A DNA stretch of 64,000 nt from positions 11,422-75,421 of the forward strand of contig NZ_BAABHY010000015.1 of assembly GCF_039542345.1 (NCBI RefSeq), in the 5' to 3' direction. Below are positions 33,657 through 43,117 of this stretch, in pieces. Position numbers and translations under genes: made by a program. The notes beneath the pieces were generated by a model. It was not told the DNA's origin. It saw nothing but the letters and a program-made list of their open reading frames with translations, and ran no database searches. How positions within the stretch are numbered: position 1 is the stretch's first letter; each line of letters starts with the position of its first letter. The DNA comes from Orbus sasakiae (lineage in GTDB: Bacteria > Pseudomonadota > Gammaproteobacteria > Enterobacterales > Orbaceae).

Positions 33657-36600
33657 TTACTCCTCGTCCAACCAGTCAACGTTTGCCATTTTTCTTACAA
33701 CGACAAATTCATCTCGGTTTGAACCGACAGTGCCATAATAGTTAAAGCCATAAGCTTGATGAACATAACCGCCAATCATGTGGGTAGGTTTAGGATAAAC
33801 ACGTGTCACCGAGTTATGAATCCCACCTCGTTGACCTGTGATCTCTGAACCTGGGATATTGACCAATCGTTCTTGTGCGTGATACATAATCACCATCCCA
33901 ACCGGAACCCTTTGACTCACAATTGCCCTAGCGGTTAAAGCGCCATTACTATTAAATGCTTCAATCCAATCATTATCTTCAATATTGAGCGCCTGAGCAT
34001 CAATCTCACTGAGCCAAACAATTGGGCCACCACGAGATAATGTCAGCATTCGTAAATTTTCACTGTACGTTGAATGGATACCCCATTTTTGGTGTGGCGT
34101 AATAAAATTCAATGCACGTTCTGGATTACCATTCGACTTTTGATTAAGTAGTGGTTTAACGGATTTTGTCTCCACCGGTGGACGATAAACCAATAAACTT
34201 TCACCAAAATCGCGCATCCATTGATGGTCTTGATATAGTTGCTGACGACCGGTTAACGTACGCCAAGGAATTAATTCATGAACGTTTGTATAACCTGCAT
34301 TATACGAAACATGTTCATCTTCTAACCCAGACCAAGTCGGACTTGAAATAATTTTTCGTGGCTGCGATTGAATGTCTCTAAAACGGATTTTTTCATCTTC
34401 TTTATTTAACGCTAAATGTTTATGGTCTCGTCCGGTAATTTTACCTAAGGCATCCCACGCTTTAACCGCAACCTGACCATTCGTTTCCGGCGCTAAAGAT
34501 AAAATCATCTCAGCGGCATCAATGGCGCTTTCGATCTTAGCTTTACCGTTTTCTTGCTTACCATTAAGCTGTTTTAGAAATTCAACTTCAATATCCGTAT
34601 TCCACGAGATACCTTTACCACCATTACCTAATTTTTCCAATAACGGACCAATCGAGGTAAAACGCGCATAAGTTTCTGGATAATTACGTTCAACACGCAT
34701 CAAATGCGGTGCTGTTTTACCAGGAATTAAATCACATTCACCCGCTTTCCAATCTTTAACGCTATATGGCTGAGCCAACTCTGCACCAGAATCGTGTTGA
34801 ATCGGTAGTGTCACCACATCGACTTCATTACCTAAATGATTCGGACACAATTCAGAGAATTTTTTAGCAAATCCTTTATAGATGTCCCAGTCACTTTTGG
34901 CTTCCCAAGCGGGGTCTACTGCCGCGGATAGTGGGTGAATAAAAGGATGCATATCAGATGTATTCATATCATCTTTTTCATACCACGTTGCGGTTGGCAA
35001 CACGATATCAGAGAATAGACAAGTACTCGACATACGAAAATCAAGCGTCACAACCAAATCTAACTTACCGGTGATCGCTTCATCTTTCCATTCTAATTCG
35101 CTTGGTTTGTTTAAGCCTTGCACCCCAAGATCTGCGTTTTGAATACCGTTTTCAGTACCTAATAAATAATGCAGTAAATACTCATGGCCTTTACCTGATG
35201 AACCCAGTAAATTCGAACGCCAAATAAACATTTGACGCGGGTGGTTATTCTCATGATCCGGCGCTTCAGACGCAAAATGAATCGAACCGTTTTTCAGTGC
35301 TTCCGTCGTATAAGCAATTGGATCAATACCTTGTTCTTGCGCTAACTTATTGATGGTGAGTGGATTAACATTAAGTTGTGGTGCAGAAGGTAACCAACCC
35401 ATTCTTTCTGATTTAATATTAAAATCAATTAAGCTATCACTGTATTTCGATTTATCCGCTAAAGGTGATAATAATCCCTGCGCCGATACCGTTTCGTGAC
35501 GCCATTGACTTGAATGGTTATAAAAGAAAGATGTGCCGTTCATATGACGAGGTGGTCTTTGCCAATCTAATGCAAATGCTAATGGTTGCCACCCCGTTTG
35601 TGGACGTAGCTTTTCTTGACCAACATAATGAGCCCAGCCACCACCCGATTGGCCGACACAACCACATAGAACAAGCATATTAATTAAGCCGCGGTAGTTC
35701 ATGTCCATGTGGTACCAATGGTTTAGACCTGCTCCCACAATGATCATCGAACGACCATGTGTTTTATTGGCATTGTCAGCAAACTCTTTGGCAATTTTTA
35801 TAATTTGCGCCTGATTAACACCGGTGATCTTTTCTGCCCAAGCTGGGGTATATGCTTTGATTTCATCATAAGATGAAGCCGCATTTTGATCATCCAAGCC
35901 ACGCTCAATACCATAATTTGCCATCATTAAATCATGAACAGTGGTAACGTAAGCTGTTTTACCATCTGCTAATACGATTTTCTTAACCGGTAACTTATGA
36001 TACAAAACATCCGATAACGGCACATGTTTAAAATGTTCTTGCTCTTGGCTGGCAAAATAAGGGAAACCCACTTCAAGCACATCATCATGTTTGTCTAATA
36101 AACTTAATTGCAGTTTAACGTCGTTTTGTGCTAAACCTTCTTTTGCTTCTAAATTCCATTTACCTTGCTCACCCCAACGGAATCCAGCTGACCCTTGTGG
36201 TGCAACTAATGTATTACTTAATTCATCAATAGCAATCGTTTTCCACTCAGGATTATTACTTTGACCTAACTTATCAATTAAGTCATCTGCTCTTAGTAAA
36301 CGCCCTGCGGTATATTTTCCATTATCAAGCGAGTCAAGCATAACAAGCATGGGTAAATCGCTGTAACGTCTTGCGTAATTTGCAAAGTATTCCGTCTCTT
36401 TTAAATGATAGAACTCTTTTAAAATAACATGACCCATTGCTAATGCAAGTGCACTATCAGTTCCTTGTTGTGGACTGAGCCACTCATCACTGAACTTAGA
36501 GACTTCTGCATAATCAGGCGTAATCGCAATAGTTTTCGTACCCTTATAGCGGACTTCACTGAAAAAATGGGCATCAGGGGTACGGGTCTGTGGGATATTT

Positions 36601-37364
36601 GAACCCCAAGCAATAATATATGATGAGTTATACCAGTCGGCAGACTCTGGTACATCTGTTTGTTCACCCCAAGTCATCGGCGATGCTGGTGGTAAATCGC
36701 AATACCAGTCATAGAAAGATAAGCAAGCCCCACCAATTAAGGATAAGTAACGAGCGCCGGCGGCATAAGAGACCATTGACATCGCAGGAATAGGCGAGAA
36801 TCCAGCAATACGGTCAGGACCAAAAGTTTTAATGGTATAAATATTAGATGCAGCGATCAACTCATTCACTTCTTGCCAATCAGCACGAACAAAGCCACCA
36901 CGACCGCGTTTTTTCTTATAGCTCTTCGATTTTTCTGCATCTGTAACAATAGAGCCCCATGCATCCACCGGGTCAGCATAGTGTGTTTTTGCTTCGCGCC
37001 ATAAGCTTAATAACTGCTTACGGACTAGTGGATATTTGACGCGATTAGCACTATAAAGATACCAAGAATAGCTCGCACCACGAGGACATCCCCTTGGTTC
37101 ATGATTGGGTAAATCAGGCCTAGTTCTTGGGTAATCCGTTTGTTGCGTTTCCCAAGTCACTAAACCATTTTTAACATAAATTTTCCAACTACATGATCCC
37201 GTACAGTTAACACCATGTGTTGATCGCACGACCTTATCATGTTGCCAACGTTGGCGATAAGAATTTTCCCAGTCTCGATTGGTTGATAGGGTTTCACCAT
37301 GGCCATCTGCAAAGGTACCTTTACGTTGTTTAAAGTACCGTAGATGATCGATAAACTTGCTCAT
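33657..37364 (-). CDS. narG: Respiratory nitrate reductase alpha subunit (molybdoenzyme)
   Basis: NarG reduces nitrate to nitrite at a bis-MGD molybdenum site on the cytoplasmic face. FS0-cluster ligands His50, Cys54 and Cys58 are in S-T-H-G-V-N-C-T-G-S-C, with the fourth Cys in R-G-C-P-R-G. The frame is open to 37436; the ATG at 37364, behind GGGAGC, gives M-S-K-F-I-D and 1235 residues (E. coli 1247). Its stop is 4 bases before narH. There is no twin-arginine-type start beyond the vestigial one usual for NarG. Confidence 0.98.
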   Translation of the reverse strand: MSKFIDHLRYFKQRKGTFADGHGETLSTNRDWENSYRQRWQHDKVVRSTHGVNCTGSCSWKIYVKNGLVTWETQQTDYPRTRPDLPNHEPRGCPRGASYSWYLYSANRVKYPLVRKQLLSLWREAKTHYADPVDAWGSIVTDAEKSKSYKKKRGRGGFVRADWQEVNELIAASNIYTIKTFGPDRIAGFSPIPAMSMVSYAAGARYLSLIGGACLSFYDWYCDLPPASPMTWGEQTDVPESADWYNSSYIIAWGSNIPQTRTPDAHFFSEVRYKGTKTIAITPDYAEVSKFSDEWLSPQQGTDSALALAMGHVILKEFYHLKETEYFANYARRYSDLPMLVMLDSLDNGKYTAGRLLRADDLIDKLGQSNNPEWKTIAIDELSNTLVAPQGSAGFRWGEQGKWNLEAKEGLAQNDVKLQLSLLDKHDDVLEVGFPYFASQEQEHFKHVPLSDVLYHKLPVKKIVLADGKTAYVTTVHDLMMANYGIERGLDDQNAASSYDEIKAYTPAWAEKITGVNQAQIIKIAKEFADNANKTHGRSMIIVGAGLNHWYHMDMNYRGLINMLVLCGCVGQSGGGWAHYVGQEKLRPQTGWQPLAFALDWQRPPRHMNGTSFFYNHSSQWRHETVSAQGLLSPLADKSKYSDSLIDFNIKSERMGWLPSAPQLNVNPLTINKLAQEQGIDPIAYTTEALKNGSIHFASEAPDHENNHPRQMFIWRSNLLGSSGKGHEYLLHYLLGTENGIQNADLGVQGLNKPSELEWKDEAITGKLDLVVTLDFRMSSTCLFSDIVLPTATWYEKDDMNTSDMHPFIHPLSAAVDPAWEAKSDWDIYKGFAKKFSELCPNHLGNEVDVVTLPIQHDSGAELAQPYSVKDWKAGECDLIPGKTAPHLMRVERNYPETYARFTSIGPLLEKLGNGGKGISWNTDIEVEFLKQLNGKQENGKAKIESAIDAAEMILSLAPETNGQVAVKAWDALGKITGRDHKHLALNKEDEKIRFRDIQSQPRKIISSPTWSGLEDEHVSYNAGYTNVHELIPWRTLTGRQQLYQDHQWMRDFGESLLVYRPPVETKSVKPLLNQKSNGNPERALNFITPHQKWGIHSTYSENLRMLTLSRGGPIVWLSEIDAQALNIEDNDWIEAFNSNGALTARAIVSQRVPVGMVIMYHAQERLVNIPGSEITGQRGGIHNSVTRVYPKPTHMIGGYVHQAYGFNYYGTVGSNRDEFVVVRKMANVDWLDEE

Positions 37365-37392
37365 ATTTTTTTGCTCCCAATAAAATGGATAT

Positions 37393-38748
37393 TTACTGCG
37401 ATTTATAGTTAACTTTTGTAATAATGGCGCAGGCAATATAAAACACTAAGAAAATAATTAATGCATAACTCACTGATTGGAATAACACCAATGACAGGCT
37501 AAATAATTGAGGAATGACAAATCCACCAATCGCCCCAATAGCAGAAATAAATCCTAATGCGGCTGCAGTTTCTGTTGCAGCATTTTTTGTGGCATGCTCT
37601 TTTGAATCACCTTGAGCAATCGAACGATTGAAAACGTGTTGACGAAACACAATTGCAATCATTTGATACGTTGAACCACTACCGAAACCTGCCGTAAAAA
37701 ACAACAGTAAAAAGGTAATATAAAAACCAATGAATGAACCACTTTCACTAAAAATACCAGGTAACGTGGTAAACACTAAAATGACAAAGACAATCATTAG
37801 AATATAGTTGATAAATGTCATTCTAATGCCGTTAAATTTGTCAGACATTGCACCACCTAATGGTCGACCAATGGCACCAACAAGTGGACCAAAGAAAGCA
37901 AACATTGCAATATCAATGTGTGGGAATTGTGTTTTACTTAACATAGCAAAACCGGCAGAAAAGCCGATGAATGAACCAAATGTGGCAAGGTATAGTAGGC
38001 TTAAAATCCACATTGTTTTATCTTTAAGCACAACGGATTGTTCTTTAAATGATGCCTTAGCAGTTGCCAGATCATTCATACCAAAAAAAGCTAAAATTGA
38101 GAACCCAATTAAGAATGGTACCCAGACTAACGATGCATTTTGTAACCAAATTTTATCGCCATTTGGTAACACCGCAGGATCACCCACACAAAAGGGGATA
38201 AAAATAATCAAAGATGCCACAAGTTGAATAACGCTCACACCAAGATTACCTAATCCACCATTTAAACCCAGTGCTCCACCTTGATGTGATTTTGGGAAAA
38301 AGAAACTGATATTTGCCATACTAGACGCAAAATTTGCACCACCTAAACCACACAATAGAGCTATCACGACAAAAATGAAATATGAGGTGGTCGTATCTTG
38401 AATGGCATAACTTAGCCATAAACAAGGCACAATCAAAATAATAGTACTAAACGCTGTCCAGCGGCGTCCACCAAAAATGGGAATCACAAATGAGTAAGGC
38501 ACGCGAAATAACGCGCCAGAAACAGACGGAATCGCAGTCAGTAGAAATAATTGATTGGTTGAAAAGTTAAACCCAATCGAATTAAGATGAATGGCAACAA
38601 TACTAAATAACATCCATACACAAAACCCAAGTAATAAACACGGTACCGAAATCCATAAATTTCGGTTAGCAATTTTTTTACCGGTCTTTTCCCAAAATTG
38701 CGCATCATCAGGCTGCCATTGTTCAATGACACTCGATACTTTACTCAT
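37393..38748 (-). CDS. narK: Nitrate/nitrite transporter NarK
   Basis: An MFS nitrate/nitrite antiporter that imports nitrate for NarGHI and exports nitrite. It aligns well with E. coli NarK: R-N-L-W-I-S-V-P-C-L-L-L-x-F-C-V-W-M-L-F at the start, P-Y-S-F-V-I-P-I-F-G-G-R-R-W-T, N-I-S-F-F-F-P and F-G-S-F-I-G-F-S-A-G-F-A-M-L-S-K-T-Q-F-P. ATG 38748 follows GGAG within the upstream frame (open to 38760) and gives 451 residues. Only 28 bp separate it from narG, so it probably leads the nar operon, unlike E. coli, where narK is transcribed separately. Confidence 0.96.
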   Translation of the reverse strand: MSKVSSVIEQWQPDDAQFWEKTGKKIANRNLWISVPCLLLGFCVWMLFSIVAIHLNSIGFNFSTNQLFLLTAIPSVSGALFRVPYSFVIPIFGGRRWTAFSTIILIVPCLWLSYAIQDTTTSYFIFVVIALLCGLGGANFASSMANISFFFPKSHQGGALGLNGGLGNLGVSVIQLVASLIIFIPFCVGDPAVLPNGDKIWLQNASLVWVPFLIGFSILAFFGMNDLATAKASFKEQSVVLKDKTMWILSLLYLATFGSFIGFSAGFAMLSKTQFPHIDIAMFAFFGPLVGAIGRPLGGAMSDKFNGIRMTFINYILMIVFVILVFTTLPGIFSESGSFIGFYITFLLLFFTAGFGSGSTYQMIAIVFRQHVFNRSIAQGDSKEHATKNAATETAAALGFISAIGAIGGFVIPQLFSLSLVLFQSVSYALIIFLVFYIACAIITKVNYKSQ

Positions 38749-38801
38749 AATTGACTCCATAACAGGATTAAAATTTTAATAACCTTAAAAATATTATGGA
38801 T

Positions 38802-38860
38802 AGTATAAGAAGATTGCGTTCAGAAGTAACTTCCCTAGAAGGATTACCCATAAAGTAGTA
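38802..38860 (-). promoter_or_regulatory. narK promoter with NarL/NarP-type 7-2-7 site
   Basis: TACCCAT-AA-AGTAGTA (38845-38860) is an exact inverted pair of NarL/NarP heptamers (TACYNMT) with a 2-bp spacer, the 7-2-7 form both NarL and NarP recognise. Another heptamer (TACTTCT on the minus strand, 38822-38828) lies nearer a TATACT -10 box (38802-38807). No convincing FNR site is visible at the expected position. Confidence 0.65.
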
Positions 38861-38886
38861 TGCCACTATAGCTTTAGGGTTAGATG

Positions 38887-38919
38887 CGATCCTATTATCA
38901 CAAAAAGATAATAGGATCG
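38887..38919. terminator. Long hairpin ending the PTS/transketolase operon
   Basis: CGATCCTATTATC and GATAATAGGATCG form a perfect 13-bp stem with a seven-base loop, about 16 bases after the last gene of the operon. It has no T-run, so it may act as an RNA 3' stabiliser as well as a boundary before narK. Confidence 0.6.
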
Positions 38920-38934
38920 GGGGAGGGGAAATAG

Positions 38935-39876
38935 TTATTTAAACGATTTGACCGCCTTAACAATGTCATCAGCAGTGAGTTCATACTCTTTTTGTAAAAA
39001 GTCGAGAGTCCCCACTTGACCGTAACGGTCTTTAATCCCAACGAAACGCATTGGTACTGGATACTCTTCAGCAAGGACTTCAGCAACAGCTGAGCCTAAT
39101 CCATTATGAATATTATGGTTCTCACACGTCACCACTTTACGTGTCATTTGAGCATATTTAACGATGGACTGGCGATCAATAGGTTTTAAGGTAAACATAT
39201 CAATCACAGTCGCAGCGATCCCTTGTTCAGCCAATATGTCGGCAGCGATCATCGCTTGCGCAACCATAATGCCATTAGCAATTAAGGTGACATCGCGCCC
39301 TTCGCGTAAAATTTTCGCTTTACCAATGGTAAAATGTTCGCCGTCTTGATAAATTTTGACGGCATTTTTTCGCATTGTTCTAACCCAATAAAATCCTTTC
39401 AAATTCACTAATTGTTCCAAAATTTGACGGAACATCGTCGCATCAGTCACTTCAATAACATTAGCATGAGCAAGTCCTCGGACAATCCCCATATCTTCAA
39501 ATGACATATGCGTGCCACCATTATGAACGGCAGTAATACCCGCATCAGAGGCAATAATTTTGACATTATTCTTTTGGTAATCGACAGACATAAATAACTG
39601 ATCAAAACAGCGGCGACTTGCAAAAGCTGTAAATGTATGGAAAAAAGGGATCTTACCGGCGATGGATAATCCAGCAGCTAAGCCAACAATATGCGCCTCC
39701 ATAATGCCACAATTTATCACACGATCTGGGTGTTTTTTATGCGCACTATCCATCGACATTGAACTCATTAAATCCGCTTCTAAACTCACAACATCTGTTG
39801 TTTTACCAATGATTTCTTGCATAAAATTAGAGTAGACCTTACGCATTTCAATGGGATCATTTTCAAGAATAAACAT
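38935..39876 (-). CDS. Transketolase, C-terminal half (split enzyme)
   Basis: This 313-residue protein covers the pyrimidine-binding and C-terminal domains of transketolase. E-A-H-I-V-G-L-A-A-G-L-S (the catalytic Glu region), F-H-T-F-T-A-F-A-S-R-R (aromatic pocket for thiamine diphosphate) and the C-terminal V-T-C-E-N-H-N-I-H-N-G-L-G-S-A segment are visible. It overlaps the N-terminal-half gene by one base, so the two form one heterodimeric enzyme. Split transketolases beside a UlaA-type PTS also occur in Salmonella (TktC locus). It transfers a two-carbon ketol unit; here it probably processes a phosphorylated sugar from the PTS. Confidence 0.88.
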   Translation of the reverse strand: MFILENDPIEMRKVYSNFMQEIIGKTTDVVSLEADLMSSMSMDSAHKKHPDRVINCGIMEAHIVGLAAGLSIAGKIPFFHTFTAFASRRCFDQLFMSVDYQKNNVKIIASDAGITAVHNGGTHMSFEDMGIVRGLAHANVIEVTDATMFRQILEQLVNLKGFYWVRTMRKNAVKIYQDGEHFTIGKAKILREGRDVTLIANGIMVAQAMIAADILAEQGIAATVIDMFTLKPIDRQSIVKYAQMTRKVVTCENHNIHNGLGSAVAEVLAEEYPVPMRFVGIKDRYGQVGTLDFLQKEYELTADDIVKAVKSFK

Positions 39877-40706
39877 TATTTACCCTCCAATAGCGTAATC
39901 GCTTTTTCTATTTCTATTTTGATTTCATCGGTTAATCGTAGATGGTGATTGCTAGCCATATTTTCTAAATACGCCACACCTTGACCTTTAATACTATCAA
40001 GAATTACAACTAATGGTCTTTCACTATTACGCCGCGGATGTTTAACTGCAGCGTAAATGGCCGCAACATCATCACCTTTCACGGTAACAACATCAAATCC
40101 AAACGCCTTAAATTTATCCTCAAATGAAAATGGCATAATGATTTCGTCTAGCGTACCATCGAGTTGCTTCTTGTTATAATCAACAAAGATTGTCAGATTA
40201 TTCAAATCATGGTGAGCAATAAACTGAAATGCTTCCCAGCACTGACCTTCATTGAGCTCGCCATCACCAACAATACAAAATACTCGGTTATAGTGATTGG
40301 ATAATTTATGCGCCAACGCGATTCCCGAAGCAATCGATATCCCTTGTCCTAAAGAGCCAGTTGTTGCATCCACACCTTTGGTTCTTAATCGATCAGGATG
40401 ACTCGGTAATTTGGTACCGTTTTGATTTAATGTCATCAAATCGTCTTTAGGGAAAAATCCTTTTAATGCTAATGTGCTATACAAAGCAGGACCGGCATGC
40501 CCTTTTGATAAAACAAAATAATCTCGCCCTTCCCATTTTGGGTCTTTGGGATCATATTTCATGACGGCATCATATAAAACAGCAAGGGTTTCTACAACCG
40601 AGAGCGAGCCACCATAATGACCAAAGCCTAAATGATTAAGTTGTTTTAAAGTTTCAATACGTATTTGCTTTGCAAAATCGTGTATCTGTGTGACAACATC
40701 GCTCAT
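39876..40706 (-). CDS. Transketolase, N-terminal half (split enzyme)
   Basis: This 276-residue protein is the thiamine-diphosphate pyrophosphate-binding domain of transketolase. The TPP motif is G-D-G-E-L-N-E-G-Q-C-W-E-A, with F-V-D-Y-N-K-K-Q-L-D-G downstream. Early motifs are G-H-Y-G-G-S-L and L-S-K-G-H-A-G-P-A-L-Y. It starts immediately after the EIIC stop and overlaps the C-terminal-half gene by one base, so equal synthesis of the halves is likely. Confidence 0.88.
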   Translation of the reverse strand: MSDVVTQIHDFAKQIRIETLKQLNHLGFGHYGGSLSVVETLAVLYDAVMKYDPKDPKWEGRDYFVLSKGHAGPALYSTLALKGFFPKDDLMTLNQNGTKLPSHPDRLRTKGVDATTGSLGQGISIASGIALAHKLSNHYNRVFCIVGDGELNEGQCWEAFQFIAHHDLNNLTIFVDYNKKQLDGTLDEIIMPFSFEDKFKAFGFDVVTVKGDDVAAIYAAVKHPRRNSERPLVVILDSIKGQGVAYLENMASNHHLRLTDEIKIEIEKAITLLEGK

Positions 40707-42077
40707 TTACTGCTCCTTTTTACTAACAGCCGTTTTTGGCTTAACAACATAGTTATAGATCACTAATGCAACAAATACCCCAACAATAATGCCCATAATC
40801 ATCTCTTTATTAAAGAATCGAGCCATATTACCGAGGATAATGCCTACACCACAAAAATCGGTATCTGAAAACGTCGTATTGGCAAAGCCCAGTGAACCTA
40901 ATACTGGCAATAACAGTACCGGCAAGAACGTGATCAATAACCCATTGGCAAATGCACCAAGCATCGCGCCACGCCGCCCTCCCATCGCATTACCAAATAC
41001 CCCAGCTGTCGCACCACAAAAGAAGTGTGGCACAACACCAGGTAAAATCAGTGCTAAATCAAGTTTACCTAATACAAATAAACCGACTAATCCCCCGATA
41101 AAACTGAATAAGAAACCAATTAACACCGCATTAGGGGCGTAAGGGAATACCACTGGGCAATCAAGTGCCGGTTTAGCATTAGGCACCAATTTTTCTGAAA
41201 ACCCGGTAAAAGCAGGCACAATTTCGGCAAGAATTAAACGAACACCTTGTAGAATGATAAAAACACCCGCAGCAAATGTGATAGCTTGAATAATGGCATA
41301 CACTAAATAGTTATCGCCATGACTTAAATAATTCTCAACATAATCAGAACCAGCACATACCGCTAAAATTAAATAGATTGCCATCATAGTCAGTGAGATT
41401 GAAATAGAACTATCACGCAAAAAACTCAAGTTTTTAGGTAAGTTCATCTCCTCAGTTGAGCGCGAACCTTTACCAACCATCCCACCAATCCAGCCAGATA
41501 AGACATAACCGAGGGTACCAAAGTGACCAAATGCCACATCATCATTGCCCGTAATTTTACGCATTTGATGCTGAGCTAAAGCCGGAAAGAATGCCATCAC
41601 AAGCCCTAATGTTAATGCCCCGGTAAAAATAAGTTGCCAGCCTTCAAAACCAACTACGGTCAGAATAATACCGATCATACAGGCCATATAAAAAGTATGA
41701 TGTCCGGTTAAAAAGATATATTTCAATCGGGTAAATCTTGCAACAACGATATTTGCAACCATACCAAATGCCATAATTAAGGCTGTCGCTGCGCCGTATT
41801 CATTTAATGCCATTGAGACGATGGCTTCATTATTAGGAATAATACCTTGTAGCTGGAAAGCCTGTTCAAACATATCACCTAAGGGAGTGATTGCACTCAC
41901 AACCACACCCGCACCACCACCTAAGACTAAAAACCCTAAAATGGTCTTTACCGTGCCTTTTATCGTATCAGCCAACGATTTACGCTGAGCAATTAAGCCC
42001 ACCATGGCAATCACACCCACCAATACGGCCGGCACTTTTAAAATATCAACAACAAATTTGATAATATCTTGAATCAT
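40707..42077 (-). CDS. PTS EIIC component, ascorbate (UlaA/SgaT) type
   Basis: A 456-residue permease of the UlaA (SgaT) family, the membrane channel of L-ascorbate-type PTS systems (E. coli UlaA 465). Hydrophobic segments run throughout; G-G-G-A-G-V-V, G-H-H-T-F-Y-M-A and N-A-M-G-G-R-R-G-A-M-L-G-A-F resemble UlaA. The neighbouring transketolase pair rather than UlaD/UlaE/UlaF enzymes argues against ascorbate itself. The substrate is unknown. Confidence 0.88.
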   Translation of the reverse strand: MIQDIIKFVVDILKVPAVLVGVIAMVGLIAQRKSLADTIKGTVKTILGFLVLGGGAGVVVSAITPLGDMFEQAFQLQGIIPNNEAIVSMALNEYGAATALIMAFGMVANIVVARFTRLKYIFLTGHHTFYMACMIGIILTVVGFEGWQLIFTGALTLGLVMAFFPALAQHQMRKITGNDDVAFGHFGTLGYVLSGWIGGMVGKGSRSTEEMNLPKNLSFLRDSSISISLTMMAIYLILAVCAGSDYVENYLSHGDNYLVYAIIQAITFAAGVFIILQGVRLILAEIVPAFTGFSEKLVPNAKPALDCPVVFPYAPNAVLIGFLFSFIGGLVGLFVLGKLDLALILPGVVPHFFCGATAGVFGNAMGGRRGAMLGAFANGLLITFLPVLLLPVLGSLGFANTTFSDTDFCGVGIILGNMARFFNKEMIMGIIVGVFVALVIYNYVVKPKTAVSKKEQ

Positions 42078-42101
42078 AGTGATACCTCATACAACGCAAT
42101 T

Positions 42102-42374
42102 TTAGTGACGATTAAAATAGTCAACCAGCTTGGCTTCAAGATCGTTAATATCAATAATATTATTTAACACGATCAATTTGTTTGCAGGTACACCTGAACT
42201 CTCAGCTAAATCCTTTGTCATCACAAATAAATCTGCAGAGTCTGGCGTTGCTGACGCTAAATCAGAGTGCGTCACTTCGGCCTCTTTATTGATTTTTTTT
42301 AGCACCTTTTTTATATTTAGTTCAACCATAAAACTGCTTCCCAAACCCGAACCACAAACTGCCATAATTTTCAT
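42102..42374 (-). CDS. PTS EIIB component, ascorbate (UlaB) type
   Basis: A 90-residue cytosolic PTS domain. The phosphocysteine loop A-V-C-G-S-G-L-G-S-S has Cys7 at the usual EIIB position. The frame runs to 42398, but ATG 42374 follows AAGGATC and begins M-K-I-M-A-V-C. It transfers phosphate from EIIA to the sugar bound by the adjacent EIIC. Confidence 0.9.
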   Translation of the reverse strand: MKIMAVCGSGLGSSFMVELNIKKVLKKINKEAEVTHSDLASATPDSADLFVMTKDLAESSGVPANKLIVLNNIIDINDLEAKLVDYFNRH

Positions 42375-42450
42375 ACTATTGATCCTTCTATTTGTCATAA
42401 AACTGATAACCGGTCAGGCACTGCAATGCATTTTTTACCCTACCATTAAG

Positions 42451-42894
42451 TTAGTAACGATTAACGACTGATAAAATTTGTTCCACGGTGTTAGCTTGAA
42501 AGATTTTTTGCATATCTGCGGTTTCCGAAAAAAGCTCAGCTAATTGCGTTAACATTTCAAGATGGCTATTACTATCAGGAGCGGCGAGCATAGTAATTAA
42601 ATAAACAGGATCATTATCTTCTGAATTAAAACTGACACCTTGTTTAACTAATAACATCGATAAGCCGAGCTGATTGGCGCCCTCTTCAGGTCGAGCATGA
42701 GGCATTGCAATACCTGGCGCTAAAACATAATACGGGCCAATATTTTCATGCATTTGATAAATTGCTTGGATGTAGTTTGGTGAGATAATGCCATTTTCAA
42801 GTAAAGGGATTGCACTGAGTCTGACGGCTTGCTTCCAATCATCGATTGAGTCAACAATTTTGACCGTATCATGAGTTAACCACGTTGATAACAT
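42451..42894 (-). CDS. PTS EIIA component, UlaC/mannitol-fructose type
   Basis: A 147-residue EIIA of the PTS_EIIA type-2 family, first gene of the operon. The phosphorylated histidine is His66 in A-P-G-I-A-M-P-H-A-R-P-E. The frame extends to 42996, but ATG 42894 after TGGAGG is the better start, and the extension runs into the promoter and operator region. It receives phosphate from HPr and passes it to EIIB. Confidence 0.9.
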   Translation of the reverse strand: MLSTWLTHDTVKIVDSIDDWKQAVRLSAIPLLENGIISPNYIQAIYQMHENIGPYYVLAPGIAMPHARPEEGANQLGLSMLLVKQGVSFNSEDNDPVYLITMLAAPDSNSHLEMLTQLAELFSETADMQKIFQANTVEQILSVVNRY

Positions 42895-42981
42895 AGCACC
42901 TCCATTAATGCGAAATATGATATATGCATAATTAAAATTAGCATATTTATTCAAGCTGTTAGCAAAAGAAAACGAATTTTG

Positions 42982-42995
42982 TGATAGCGCTATCA
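42982..42995. promoter_or_regulatory. LacI/GntR-type operator between the PTS operon and its regulator
   Basis: TGATAGCGCTATCA is a perfect 14-bp palindrome with the central CG typical of LacI/GalR-family sites. It lies 88 bp upstream of EIIA and about 120 bp upstream of the divergent LacI-family gene. Confidence 0.7.
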
Positions 42996-43117
42996 AAAAT
43001 AAATTAATTTTTCAAAAAAGTGTGAAGTAGCTAACAAAACGGAATAAATAACCAAGCGGTAGAGTAATATATTTAACTAATATTGGTGGATATCATCAAA
43101 CCAAGACATTGTGATTT

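Noticed and set aside
37365..37436. 24-residue N-terminal extension of NarG
   Set aside because: The conserved M-S-K-F start with a good ribosome site lies inside; the extension overlaps the end of narK.
38821..38845. FNR site in the narK promoter
   Set aside because: Nothing resembling TTGAT-N4-ATCAA is present near the expected position.
42895..42996. 34-residue extension of the PTS EIIA protein
   Set aside because: It runs through the intergenic palindrome and lacks a ribosome site; the inner ATG has TGGAGG.
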